Assembly (NCBI GenBank): GCA_009785395.1
Contig: WQWK01000102.1
Coordinates: 1-7,090, forward strand
DNA from: Conexibacteraceae bacterium
Lineage (GTDB): Bacteria > Actinomycetota > Thermoleophilia > Solirubrobacterales > Solirubrobacteraceae
DNA length: 7,090 nucleotides
Direction of reading: 5' to 3'
Positions within the stretch are counted from its first letter, which is position 1; each line of letters starts with the position of its first letter. The notes beneath the pieces are model-generated. The model was not told where the DNA came from. It worked only from the letters and a program-made list of their open reading frames with translations, and did not search any database. This document shows positions 1 to 6,653 of the stretch, piece by piece. The position numbers and the translations under genes were made by a program.

Positions 1-1
1 C

Positions 2-1582
2 GGGCAGACGACCGCGGCGCTGCCCGTCAACGCTGACCCGTCCAGCGTCCAACAGGCGCTGATGGTCGCGGCGCCGGCGCTCAGCGGCAACATCACGGTC
101 TCCGGCACGGCGGGACAGACCTATACGGTCCAATTCGTCGGCACCCTGGCCGACCAGCCCCAGGGCACGATCGTTGCGACCGGCTATGACTCGGCGGACG
201 ATCAGCCCGGAACCGCCCTGACGGTCACCAACACCCCGCCGTCCCCCATCGGCTCCGTGCCGACCACCACCACCGAGACCACCCCGGGCCCGGTAACGGT
301 CACGATCACGCCCGCGTGCCGCCCGGCGGCGCCGCCGACGTCGATCGCGGTTCCCAAGTTCAACCCCTTCAACGGGCGCGCGATGTGGATCTGGGAGTTG
401 GGCGCCTCAAACGGCGGCAACATCGGCTTGATCATCGCCCAGGCGAAGCGCTACGGCATCAGCGCGGTCTACGTCAAGAGCAGCGACGGCACCGGTTACT
501 GGGGGCAGTTCTCAAAGACCCTCGTCACCGACCTGCACGAGGCCGGGCTCAAGGTCTGCGCCTGGCAGTACGTCTACGGCATCCAGCCGGTGGTCGAGGC
601 CGACCTCGGCGCCAAGGCCGTGCGCGACGGTGCCGACTGCCTCGTGATCGACGCCGAGTCCCAGTACGAGGGCAAATACGCCTCGGCGGGAACCTACATC
701 ACGCAGCTGCGCAAGCTGATCGGCAAGAACTTCCCCGTCGGCTTGGCCGGCTTCCCGTACGTCGATTACCACCTCAGCTTCCCCTACTCGGTGTTTCTCG
801 GACCGGGCGGCGCCCAGTACAACCTCCCGCAGATGTACTGGGCCGACATCGGCACGACCGTCCCGATCGTCTACGCCCACACCTACGAGTACAACACGAT
901 CTACCGGCGACCGATCTTCCCGCTCGGCCAGCTGTGGGGCAACCTCTCGGCCAGCTCGATCGAGCAGTTCAACGTGCTGGCCAAGGAGTACGGCGCCACC
1001 GGCGTCAGCTGGTGGGACTGGCAATCCGCCCCACGCGCGTACTTCAGCGACATGACCCGGACGGCGCCGGTGCTCGTGAGCAACATCGCCAAGACGCCCG
1101 CGAGCCTCTTCCGCGGCGAGAAGGGTGACCTCGTGATCTGGGCGCAGGAGCACCTCTACGCCGCCGGCTACAGGATCCCGATCGACGGCGCCTTCGGACC
1201 ACTCACCCAGAGAGCGGTCCGGGCCTTCCAGGGCAAGAGCAGGTTGCCGCGCAGCGGCGTGATCACGGCCGCGACCTGGCACGTCCTGGACAGCTACACG
1301 CCGGTGACCGTGCACTGGAGAACCGTACGCAAGGGCGGCACCAAAGCGGTCATCGCCCGCAGAGGCGCGGTCGCCGGACACGTCGCCCGCCAGGCGGCTG
1401 GGAACGGAGCCGTACTCGAGCCGGTTCCGTCATGGACGCGGCACGTCGCCCGGCGCAACGAGCTTCACGGAGACCCGGGCGCCGGCGGTCCCCCGGGCGC
1501 CGGCGGTCCCCCAGGCGCCGGCGGTCCCCCAGGCGCCGGCGGCCCCCCGGGCGCCGGCAGCCCCCGCAACGCGAGGCTCTGA
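2..1582 (+). CDS. Cell-wall hydrolase-like protein: GH25-like barrel plus peptidoglycan-binding domain (5' partial)
   Basis: The frame is open from the first bases, so the true start lies upstream; 526 codons plus stop are visible (numbered from the codon at position 2). Residues 1-64 look like the beta-rich repeat found in phage and actinobacterial surface proteins: a VNADPSSVQQAL helix-like stretch, then NITVSG and YTVQFVGTLA. A Thr/Pro-rich linker follows (about 75-118). Residues about 125-355 look like a TIM-barrel glycosidase-type domain, with MWIWELG near the start, VIDAE (D217, E219) in the position of the GH25-type acidic pair, LPQMYW, and GVSWWDWQ near the end. Residues about 373-430 match PG_binding_1 (GDLVIWAQEHL, DGAFGPLTQRAVRAFQ, ITAATWHVL). 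The tail is basic, then five GAGGPP-like repeats. The likely role is an extracellular or phage-tail-type muralytic or wall-anchored enzyme; catalysis is inferred. The 3' end overlaps the convergent CYTH gene by 118 bp. Confidence 0.8.
   Translation, partial: GQTTAALPVNADPSSVQQALMVAAPALSGNITVSGTAGQTYTVQFVGTLADQPQGTIVATGYDSADDQPGTALTVTNTPPSPIGSVPTTTTETTPGPVTVTITPACRPAAPPTSIAVPKFNPFNGRAMWIWELGASNGGNIGLIIAQAKRYGISAVYVKSSDGTGYWGQFSKTLVTDLHEAGLKVCAWQYVYGIQPVVEADLGAKAVRDGADCLVIDAESQYEGKYASAGTYITQLRKLIGKNFPVGLAGFPYVDYHLSFPYSVFLGPGGAQYNLPQMYWADIGTTVPIVYAHTYEYNTIYRRPIFPLGQLWGNLSASSIEQFNVLAKEYGATGVSWWDWQSAPRAYFSDMTRTAPVLVSNIAKTPASLFRGEKGDLVIWAQEHLYAAGYRIPIDGAFGPLTQRAVRAFQGKSRLPRSGVITAATWHVLDSYTPVTVHWRTVRKGGTKAVIARRGAVAGHVARQAAGNGAVLEPVPSWTRHVARRNELHGDPGAGGPPGAGGPPGAGGPPGAGGPPGAGSPRNARL
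1404..1430. terminator. Candidate hairpin just beyond the CYTH stop codon
   Basis: A 9-bp stem (1404-1412 with 1422-1430, arms ACGGAGCCG and CGGTTCCGT) encloses a 9-nt loop containing CTCGAG. One pair is a G-U wobble in plus-strand RNA and becomes an A-C mismatch in minus-strand RNA. It lies about 35 nt downstream of the minus-strand CYTH stop, inside the coding region of the convergent gene. There is no T-tract on either side, so it is at best a weak or Rho-assisted terminator for the minus-strand operon. It may simply reflect coding sequence. Confidence 0.2.
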
Positions 1583-2022
1583 TTGCGGTAGCCGGGCTCG
1601 GCGGTGACCTCGCGGCCGAACCAGTGCGGCGCGACGAACGCCTCCGCGCCCCACGGGTCGTCGAACTCGACCTCGGCGATGATCAGGCCGGACAGCGCGC
1701 CGTCGTAGACGTCGAGTTCGATCAGGTGGCCGTCGTCAGCGTGCAGAGCATGCCGGGTCTTCTCCACGCGGGCACCCTGGGTCGCTGGCCACAGCGCCTC
1801 GAACTGGTCTGCGCTCAGCGCCACCTCGTGCTCGCTGCGGACCATGCCGCTGCCGGACTTGACGGTGAGCACGTACTGCTCTCCGCGGTGGCGCACGCGC
1901 GTCTCGGCGCCGTCTGAGCCGATCGTCAGGTACCCCTGATCGATGCGCTGCGCCGGTGCGGCCAGCGCATCCGCGGGCGCCTCCGGCACCAGCCATCTGC
2001 GCTCGACCTCGACGCCCGCCAT
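1465..2022 (-). CDS. CYTH-domain protein, probable triphosphatase
   Basis: This 185-aa protein belongs to the CYTH / triphosphate tunnel metalloenzyme superfamily, whose bacterial members hydrolyse inorganic triphosphate or related compounds in the cytoplasm with a divalent metal. The start at 2022 (MAGVEVERRWLV) puts the signature at the N-terminus as usual for the family; a longer frame from 2082 would add an atypical leader and overlap the upstream gene. The signature is E5-V-E7-R-R9, so Arg replaces the last Lys of ExExK. Other tunnel-type charged residues are RVRHR (42-46), K55, SEHE (63-66), KTRHAL (88-93), IELDVYDG (101-108) and AEVEF (116-120). The closing GREVTAEPGYRNQSLA (136-151) is typical of the family end. 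Beyond about residue 155 a PAPGGP repeat tail, coded by the 18-bp array, is added. It is the third gene of the nadE operon, 37 nt after the uridylyltransferase. There is no CHAD domain. The exact substrate is unknown. Confidence 0.88.
   Translation of the reverse strand: MAGVEVERRWLVPEAPADALAAPAQRIDQGYLTIGSDGAETRVRHRGEQYVLTVKSGSGMVRSEHEVALSADQFEALWPATQGARVEKTRHALHADDGHLIELDVYDGALSGLIIAEVEFDDPWGAEAFVAPHWFGREVTAEPGYRNQSLALRGLPAPGGPPAPGGPPAPGGPPAPGGPPAPGSP
1478..1567. repeat. 18-bp tandem repeat, five copies, translated on both strands
   Basis: Five head-to-tail 18-bp units start at 1478, 1496, 1514, 1532 and 1550. The consensus is GGCGCCGGCGGTCCCCCG. Units 1-4 differ only at unit positions 12 (T/C) and 18 (G/A); unit 5 is degenerate. 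Since 18 is divisible by three, every frame stays open. The plus gene reads GAGGPP and the minus CYTH gene reads a PAPGGP-type repeat. The changes among units 1-4 are silent in both frames because the third codon positions of the two genes face each other here. Each unit contains the palindromes GGCGCC and GCCGGC, so the array could also fold. Confidence 0.95.
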
Positions 2023-2059
2023 CAGCCGCCCCCACTCATCAAACGCCCGCCATCGCCAT

Positions 2060-3442
2060 TCACCCGGACAGGACGGTGCCATCGGGAATGCTCAACCCCT
2101 CCGGCGGGGCAGCGAGCTCCACATCCCCCTCCACCACCACGCCGGCGCCGAACCGCACGTCGCCGTTGACGACCAGCCGTGCTGCGTCACGCAGCGACAG
2201 GGGACCCGCGCAGATCCGCGCGTCGAAGTCGTCGATGATCCCGTAGTACTGCTTGTCGAGCGCCACGTACGGCAGGCGGCCGTCGACGCCGCCCGCCCGC
2301 TCCACGTGGAACTCGTCGCCGAGCCGGTAGACGTCGGAGCGCAGGACCAGCAGGTCATCGGTCGTCTTGACCGGAACGAAGCGCGTGCGCGGAACCTCCA
2401 GCAGCCGGGCGCCGGGGAAGCTGCCGATCGCGGCCCCCATCGCGCTCTCGAGCTGGAGCACCGGCGCCGAGTTCGAGTCGCGCGGGTCGACGGTCTTGCG
2501 ATTGACGATCACGGGCAGCTCGAGCACGCCCGCGTCGGCGAAGCGCGCCTCGATCGCGGCGAGGTCGATCCACAGTGAGTTGGTGTTGTAGTAGCGCCAG
2601 TGCTCGTAATCGCGGAACGACTCGGCGTCCTCCGGCGGCGTCTGCGCCGTCTCGCGCAGGATCAGCTGGCCGTCGCTGTGGCGCTGGGCGATGTGGCCGC
2701 CCTTGCGGTCCGCGGCCGTGCCGCGCACCACCTCCATCAGGAACGGGATCTGCTCGCGCACGAGGTGCCCGGCGATGCGCGGGTCCGGGAACGCGCCCAG
2801 GTTGTCCGCATTGGCGATCATCACGTAGCGGAACCCCTGGTCGCGCAGCGCCTCGAGCATCCCCGAGCCAAGCAGCGACGCGTACACGTCGCCGTGCCCG
2901 GGCGGACACCATTCGAGCGCGGGGTCTGCCGGCCAGCGGACCGGCAGCATGGTCTCAGCATCGAGCTTCGGCACCATGCTCTGCAGGAAGTCCGGCGGCA
3001 CCTCCGGGATCGCGAGCTGCGGATAGCGGGCCAGCGCCTCAAGCGCCGGCGCGCGCGTGCTCGCGCTGTTCATCAGCACCAGTGGCAGGCGCACGCCGTA
3101 GCGCTCGCGCAGTGCGAGCGTCTGGCCGACGATGATCTCCAGGAAGGTGCGGCCTTCGCGCGCTTCGAGCAGCGACTTCGGCTGCTGCAGCCCCATCGAG
3201 GTTGCGAGGCCGCCGTTGAGCCTGATGATCGCGAGCCGCTCGAGAACGGCCGCAGCGTCGCTGCCGGGCAGCTGCTCGAGCTCCGGTTCGTCAGGGACGG
3301 GCTCGAGCTCCGCGCTCGGGATCAGCGTCTGTGCGCCGCTCTGAACCCGTGCCATCGCCGAGGTGAACTGCCTGATCGACGCTTCGCTCTGGCCGGCCTC
3401 GCGCATCTTCGCGGTGGCCGCCCGGATCGGGTCATCGTTCAT
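2060..3442 (-). CDS. UTP--glucose-1-phosphate uridylyltransferase, UDPGP (eukaryotic-type) family
   Basis: This 460-aa cytoplasmic enzyme is predicted to convert UTP and glucose-1-phosphate to UDP-glucose and pyrophosphate, supplying sugar donors for glycans and trehalose or glycogen metabolism. It belongs to the UDPGP family rather than the usual bacterial GalU family. Visible motifs: nucleotide-binding [11 protein letters not shown] (74-84) with QQPKS (86-90), [11 protein letters not shown] (180-190), IANADNLGA (209-217), YYNTNSLW (284-291), [20 protein letters not shown] (313-332), and [17 protein letters not shown] (354-370). A C-terminal segment (about 413-458) looks like a short left-handed beta-helix. 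The ATG at 3442 is chosen because AAGGGG (3455-3450, minus strand) sits 7 nt upstream; a TTG two codons earlier is possible but too close to that site. The start overlaps the nadE end by 11 nt, so translational coupling is likely. Activity on other sugar-1-phosphates, such as GlcNAc-1-P, cannot be excluded. Confidence 0.9.
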   Translation of the reverse strand: MNDDPIRAATAKMREAGQSEASIRQFTSAMARVQSGAQTLIPSAELEPVPDEPELEQLPGSDAAAVLERLAIIRLNGGLATSMGLQQPKSLLEAREGRTFLEIIVGQTLALRERYGVRLPLVLMNSASTRAPALEALARYPQLAIPEVPPDFLQSMVPKLDAETMLPVRWPADPALEWCPPGHGDVYASLLGSGMLEALRDQGFRYVMIANADNLGAFPDPRIAGHLVREQIPFLMEVVRGTAADRKGGHIAQRHSDGQLILRETAQTPPEDAESFRDYEHWRYYNTNSLWIDLAAIEARFADAGVLELPVIVNRKTVDPRDSNSAPVLQLESAMGAAIGSFPGARLLEVPRTRFVPVKTTDDLLVLRSDVYRLGDEFHVERAGGVDGRLPYVALDKQYYGIIDDFDARICAGPLSLRDAARLVVNGDVRFGAGVVVEGDVELAAPPEGLSIPDGTVLSG

Positions 3443-5513
3443 CTGCAAGCCCCTTCTCGAGTTCGTCGAGCCACGTGGTGGCGTTACCGTCGCTCGGCGC
3501 GCGCCAATCTCCGCGCGGCGACAACGAGCCGCCGGAGCCTACCTTGGGCGCGTTCGGGGTGGCCGAGCGCTTGAACTGGCTCGTCTGGAAGAAGCGGTGC
3601 AGGAACACGCGCAGCCACCGCGCGATCTCCTCGAGGGTGTACTCGTTGCGGCGATCGGCTGGAATCAGATCGGGCCAAGCGCCGCGCTCGCGGTCCCCCC
3701 AAGCCTGGTGCGCGAGCCACGCGACCTTGCTCGGCCGGTTGCCGAACCGCAGCACGTGATACAGGAAGAAGTCCTGCAACTCGTAGGGTCCGACGGTGTC
3801 TTCGCTGTTCTGGTGCGGTTCGTCTGCGCTCGCATCACCGGCAGGGATCAGCTCCGGTGAGATCGCGGTGTCGACGACCGCGGCCAGGATGGCCCCGGCC
3901 TCGGGACCAAACTGGTCGGTCTCGGCCGCCCAGCGCAGCAGGAACTGGATCAGCGTCTTCGGCACCGAGGCGTTGACGTTGTAGTGAGACATCTGATCGC
4001 CCACTCCGTAGGTGCTCCAGCCGAGCGCCAGTTCGCTGAGGTCGCCGGTTCCCAGCACCAGCGCGCTGTGATGGTTCGCGAGCCGGAACAGGTGCGAGGT
4101 GCGCTCGCCCGCCTGCACGTTCTCATAGGTGACGTCGTAGACGGGCTCGCCGGTGGCCGCCGGATGACCGATCGACTCGAGCATCCTCTGCGCGGCCGCG
4201 CGGATGTCGAGCTCGTGGGCGCTGACCCCGAGCGCCCGCATCAGCTCGCGGGCGCTCTGCAGCGTCTGCTCGCTCGTGCCGAAGCCCGGCATCGTGTAGG
4301 CGAGGATGTTGGCGCGTGGAAGCCCGAGGCGGTCGAGCGCCCGCGCGGCGACGATCAGGGCGTGGGTCGAGTCAAGCCCGCCGGAGACCCCGATCACGAG
4401 CTTCTCGATCCCGGACGCCTCAAGGCGCGTCTGCAGGCCGGTGACCTGGATCTTGTAGACCTCCTCGCAGCGCTCGTTGCGCGAGCGCGGATCGACCGGA
4501 ACGTAGGGGAAGCGCTCGATCTCGCGCTTGAGGGGAACCGCCCCGCGCGGCGGCGCCAGCTCGAAGCTGACGCGGCGCATCTCGCGCAGGCGCTCGCGGT
4601 GGTCGCCCGTCGAATCGCCCCAGGAGCTGGTCTCGGTGCGGTCCGCCTTGAGCCGGTCGAGGTCGACGTCAGCCGTGAGCAGCTGGTCCTCGAGCGGGTA
4701 GCGCTCGGACTCGGCCAGGAAATCACCGTTCTCGTAGATCAGCGCCTGCCCGTCCCAGGCGAGGTCCGTGGTCGACTCGCCCGGGCCGGCGGCGGTGTAG
4801 AGATAGGCGCTGAGCGTGCGCGCCGACTGGGCCGCGCAGAGGATGCGGCGGTAATCGGACTTGCCGACGATCACGTTGCTGGCCGAGAGGTTCGCGAGGA
4901 TCGTGGCGCCCGCCAGCGCGCCGTAGGTGCTCGGCGGGATCGGCGCCCACACGTCCTCGCAGATCTCGACGTGAACCGCGAGGTTGGGAACGTCGGTGGC
5001 GGTGAACACCAGGTCGTTGCCGAACGGAACGGTGACACCGCCGAGTTCGATCTCCGGGCGCAGCAGGTCGCGTGCGGCGCGGAACTGGCGCTTCTCGTAG
5101 AACTCGCGGTACTCGGGCAGATAGGTCTTGGGGATCGCGCCGAGGACGCTGCCCCGGTGCAGCACGACGGCGGCGTTGAACAGACCCTGCTCGGTGCGCA
5201 GCGCCGCACCGAGCACAACCAGCGGGGTGAGCTGCTCGGTGGCCCGCCGGACCTCCTCGATCGCATTGAGCGTCGCCTCGAGCAGCGCGTCCTGACGGAA
5301 CAGGTCCTCGCTCGTGTAGGCCGGAATGCCCAGCTCCGGGAAGACCACGAGCGCGGCGTCCTGCTCGTGCGCCTGCCGCACGAGCGCGATGCTGCGCTGC
5401 GCGTTGAAGGCCGGGTCGCCGATCCGCACCCGCGGCACCGCGGCGGCGACGCGCACGTAGCCGTGGCGGTACAGGGAGTCGAACGGGAGCGCCTGCTGAT
5501 GAACGGTGGTCAT
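3432..5513 (-). CDS. nadE: Glutamine-dependent NAD(+) synthetase
   Basis: This 693-aa enzyme carries out the last step of NAD biosynthesis: nicotinic acid adenine dinucleotide + ATP + glutamine gives NAD + AMP + PPi + glutamate. The N-terminal nitrilase-type glutaminase domain (about 20-320) shows the expected triad: E60 in [10 protein letters not shown]129 in [17 protein letters not shown], and C185 in HVEICEDVW. The C-terminal ATP pyrophosphatase domain (about 350-693) has the P-loop [10 protein letters not shown] (374-383), [41 protein letters not shown] and the late [11 protein letters not shown] / [11 protein letters not shown] block. Length and motif order fit the actinobacterial glutamine-dependent form (about 680 aa in mycobacteria), so an internal ammonia tunnel is expected. 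The start at 5513 matches the family's N-terminus, but no clear Shine-Dalgarno precedes it; a TACACT hexamer (5529-5524, minus strand) just upstream would suit a leaderless or near-leaderless transcript. It is the first gene of the minus-strand operon. Confidence 0.97.
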   Translation of the reverse strand: MTTVHQQALPFDSLYRHGYVRVAAAVPRVRIGDPAFNAQRSIALVRQAHEQDAALVVFPELGIPAYTSEDLFRQDALLEATLNAIEEVRRATEQLTPLVVLGAALRTEQGLFNAAVVLHRGSVLGAIPKTYLPEYREFYEKRQFRAARDLLRPEIELGGVTVPFGNDLVFTATDVPNLAVHVEICEDVWAPIPPSTYGALAGATILANLSASNVIVGKSDYRRILCAAQSARTLSAYLYTAAGPGESTTDLAWDGQALIYENGDFLAESERYPLEDQLLTADVDLDRLKADRTETSSWGDSTGDHRERLREMRRVSFELAPPRGAVPLKREIERFPYVPVDPRSRNERCEEVYKIQVTGLQTRLEASGIEKLVIGVSGGLDSTHALIVAARALDRLGLPRANILAYTMPGFGTSEQTLQSARELMRALGVSAHELDIRAAAQRMLESIGHPAATGEPVYDVTYENVQAGERTSHLFRLANHHSALVLGTGDLSELALGWSTYGVGDQMSHYNVNASVPKTLIQFLLRWAAETDQFGPEAGAILAAVVDTAISPELIPAGDASADEPHQNSEDTVGPYELQDFFLYHVLRFGNRPSKVAWLAHQAWGDRERGAWPDLIPADRRNEYTLEEIARWLRVFLHRFFQTSQFKRSATPNAPKVGSGGSLSPRGDWRAPSDGNATTWLDELEKGLADER
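3450..3455 (-). promoter_or_regulatory. Ribosome binding site of the uridylyltransferase gene
   Basis: On the minus strand AAGGGG lies 7 nt before the ATG at 3442, inside the last codons of nadE. It favours the ATG over the in-frame TTG at 3448 and fits coupled translation with nadE. Confidence 0.6.
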
Positions 5514-5541
5514 TTCATGCGGGAGTGTAAGTTCTGCCGCG
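5514..5541. promoter_or_regulatory. 28-bp divergent intergenic region between nadE and the response regulator
   Basis: Only 28 bp separate the two divergent start codons, so promoters must overlap each other or the coding ends. On the minus strand TACACT (5529-5524) could be a -10 element for nadE, with a start site at or a few bases before the ATG; no convincing -35 was found. On the plus strand GGGAG (5521-5525) is 16 nt from the regulator's ATG, further than a normal Shine-Dalgarno. Promoter assignment is inference. Confidence 0.35.
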
Positions 5542-6168
5542 ATGGCCGAACCGATCAGGATCGTGATCGCGGATGATCACGCAATCGTGCGGCGCGGGCT
5601 GCGGCAGCTGCTCGACAGCGACGAGGGCTTCGAGGTCGTCGCCGAAGCCGAGGATGTGGAGTCGGCGCGCCGTTATCTGCGCGGCCATCATCCCGACGTG
5701 CTCGTGCTCGATCTCAACATGCCGGGCGAGTCAAGCATCGAGGCGATCCCGGGGCTGCGCGCGGAGTTCCCGGACACACAGATCGTCGTGCTGACGATGC
5801 AGAACGAGCCCGCCTACGCGCGTGCCGCGCTCGGCGCGGGTGTGCTCGGCTACGTCCTGAAGGAGGCGGCGGACGCCGAGCTGGTAGCGGCGATCCGCGC
5901 GGCGGTCGCAGGCGAGCGCTACCTGAACCCGCGCCTTGGCGCCAAACTCGCCGCCGAACCGCCGGGGCCGCCCGACGGCCTCTCGGAGCGGGAGCTGGAG
6001 ATCCTGCGGCTGATCGCGCTCGGCTACACGAACGCGCAGGTGGCGCAGGAGCTGTTCCTGTCGGTGCGCACGGTCGAGACGCACCGGACCCACATCCAGC
6101 AGAAGCTCGGCCTGAGCGACCGCGCCGAGCTCGTGCGCTACGCCCTGGACCGCAGGCTGGTCAGCTGA
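5542..6168 (+). CDS. NarL/FixJ-family response regulator (REC plus LuxR-type HTH)
   Basis: This 208-aa DNA-binding response regulator acts as the output half of a two-component system. The receiver domain (about 5-122) has the acidic pocket D11-D12, phosphoacceptor D57 in [11 protein letters not shown]85 in IVVLTMQNE, and K107 in GYVLKEA. A short linker containing PPGPP leads to a LuxR_C_like helix-turn-helix (about 147-203): [20 protein letters not shown], then [20 protein letters not shown]. All key residues are intact, so it should be phosphorylatable. The start at 5542 gives the standard family N-terminus ([13 protein letters not shown]); a GTG at 5506 in the same frame would add 12 residues inside nadE and is unlikely. 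No histidine kinase is in the window. Its targets are unknown; the divergent nadE promoter is one possibility. Confidence 0.95.
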   Translation: MAEPIRIVIADDHAIVRRGLRQLLDSDEGFEVVAEAEDVESARRYLRGHHPDVLVLDLNMPGESSIEAIPGLRAEFPDTQIVVLTMQNEPAYARAALGAGVLGYVLKEAADAELVAAIRAAVAGERYLNPRLGAKLAAEPPGPPDGLSERELEILRLIALGYTNAQVAQELFLSVRTVETHRTHIQQKLGLSDRAELVRYALDRRLVS

Positions 6169-6230
6169 GACGCCGACGATCCGACGGCGCCTCAGAGGTC
6201 ACCGGTGGGCGGCCAGGGCCTTCACGGTGG

Positions 6231-6270
6231 CGGGACACGAGAAGCGCTCGTGTAGGCCCGTTCTTCTTTC
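6231..6270 (+). terminator. Probable Rho-independent terminator after the response regulator
   Basis: About 60 nt past the regulator's stop codon, CGGG-ACACGAG (6231-6241) pairs with CTCGTGT (6247-6253) and CCCG (6257-6260) around a 5-nt AAGCG loop. This makes 11 pairs with a 3-nt AGG bulge. The stem is followed directly by the pyrimidine, T-rich run TTCTTCTTTC (6261-6270). The T-run is imperfect, but stem, loop and tail are in the right order on the plus strand. Confidence 0.55.
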
Positions 6271-6340
6271 GAAGAGCACCAATGCGAGGACGCGAGCGTG
6301 CGGGTGCGCGCGTCGGTGACCGCTGCGCTTCTGGCTGGGG

Positions 6341-6413
6341 ATCGCCCGCCCCGGCCGTTTGTGGCCTGACGCGATAGCCCCGGGGTGATCTGAGACGTAT
6401 GCGGGCGGGCGAT
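6341..6413. repeat. 11-bp perfect inverted repeat with a 51-nt spacer
   Basis: ATCGCCCGCCC (6341-6351) is the exact reverse complement of GGGCGGGCGAT (6403-6413). The spacer contains smaller dyads: GGCC (6353-6356) with GGCC (6363-6366), and the palindrome CCCCGGGG (6378-6385). The whole could fold as a closed stem carrying internal hairpins. Function is unknown; a structured RNA or a chance GC-rich match are both possible. Confidence 0.5.
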
Positions 6414-6502
6414 GCGACCCACCGCGCGAGCTCACGGCCACCGCCACCCGGCCGAGCCGTCCCGGCGCAGATCCCGTCAGGCTCGTTCTGCGGCGGGGGT
6501 TA

Positions 6503-6541
6503 CGGCCGATATCGCACGCGATGTCGCGGCGATATCGGCCG
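6503..6541. repeat. Long interrupted palindrome with paired CGATATCG sites upstream of uspA
   Basis: CGGCCGATATCGC (6503-6515) is the exact reverse complement of GCGATATCGGCCG (6529-6541). The 13-nt spacer contains its own CGCGA-TG-TCGCG dyad (6517-6528). The 39 bp are therefore almost wholly self-complementary, with one bulged A at 6516. Each arm also holds the 8-bp palindrome CGATATCG (6507-6514 and 6530-6537), centred 23 bp apart, about two helical turns. The element lies 113 bp upstream of the uspA start codon. It could be a tandem operator for a dimeric repressor or activator, or a strong RNA hairpin. No proper T-run follows, so a terminator role is less likely. Confidence 0.6.
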
Positions 6542-6569
6542 GAAATCGTGTTTTGAGGGGTGGCGCACC

Positions 6570-6595
6570 GGGCCGGAAACACGAAACACAGGCCC
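6570..6595. repeat. Tandem GAAACAC direct repeat inside a small stem-loop
   Basis: GAAACAC occurs twice in a row (6576-6582 and 6583-6589), flanked by the complementary arms GGGCC (6570-6574) and GGCCC (6591-6595). The purine-rich repeats would form the loop. It sits about 60 nt upstream of the uspA start, in the likely promoter or leader. Its significance is unknown. Confidence 0.3.
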
Positions 6596-6642
6596 ATTCA
6601 GATAGCGTCCAACCGACAGCTTGAGAGCGTGAGAGAAACCAC

Positions 6643-6648
6643 AAGGAG
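6643..6648 (+). promoter_or_regulatory. Ribosome binding site of the uspA-like gene
   Basis: AAGGAG lies 5 nt before the GTG at 6654. It is the best Shine-Dalgarno match in the window and fixes the GTG as the start. Confidence 0.8.
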
Positions 6649-6653
6649 AACCA

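Larger units (their letters stand above)
6169..6653. other. 485-bp non-coding region between the response regulator and uspA
   Basis: No recognisable protein is encoded here. The open frames present are low-complexity Arg/Pro/Ser-rich translations without family resemblance. The region holds the probable terminator at 6231-6270, a GACGCG/CGCGTC inverted repeat (6289-6294 with 6309-6314), an 11-bp inverted repeat (6341-6413), the long palindrome at 6503-6541, and a GAAACAC direct repeat in a small stem-loop (6570-6595). The second half presumably carries the uspA promoter and leader. No tRNA or known riboswitch was recognised. Confidence 0.7.

Noticed and set aside
316..1381. Long open frames overlapping the first gene in another plus frame (316-1128) and on the minus strand (512-1381)
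   Set aside because: Both lie within the barrel and peptidoglycan-binding coding region and have arginine- or glycine-rich, motif-free translations.
1478..1567. The 18-bp tandem array as a possible CRISPR
   Set aside because: The units abut without spacers, are only 18 bp long and are in frame with two genes.
1432..1917. Plus-strand 161-codon frame through the tandem repeat and antisense to the CYTH gene
   Set aside because: It stays open because the 18-bp repeat is open in every frame; the rest is a shadow of the CYTH gene.
2023..2082. Upstream start at 2082 for the CYTH gene
   Set aside because: It would put 20 non-family residues before the N-terminal ExExR signature and overlap the upstream gene by 23 bp; the ATG at 2022 fits the family better.
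2600..3574. A 324-codon plus-strand open frame antisense to the uridylyltransferase and the nadE end
   Set aside because: Low-complexity Arg/His/Ala-rich translation without recognisable domains; a shadow of the minus-strand gene.
3984..5576. A 530-codon plus-strand open frame antisense to nadE
   Set aside because: Its translation is Arg/Glu/Leu-rich with no family motifs, whereas the opposite strand carries every NAD synthetase motif. Long antisense frames are expected at this GC content.
6222..6597. Minus-strand frames in the intergenic region, one ending in a peptide resembling translated tRNA-flanking sequence
   Set aside because: I checked both strands for a tRNA cloverleaf and found no T-arm consensus or matching acceptor stem; the feature is the terminator-like hairpin at 6231-6260. 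The peptides show no family resemblance.
6399..6624. Two small plus-strand frames upstream of uspA (6399-6605 and 6412-6624)
   Set aside because: They run through the palindromes and repeats, have no convincing ribosome binding site and show no recognisable protein features.
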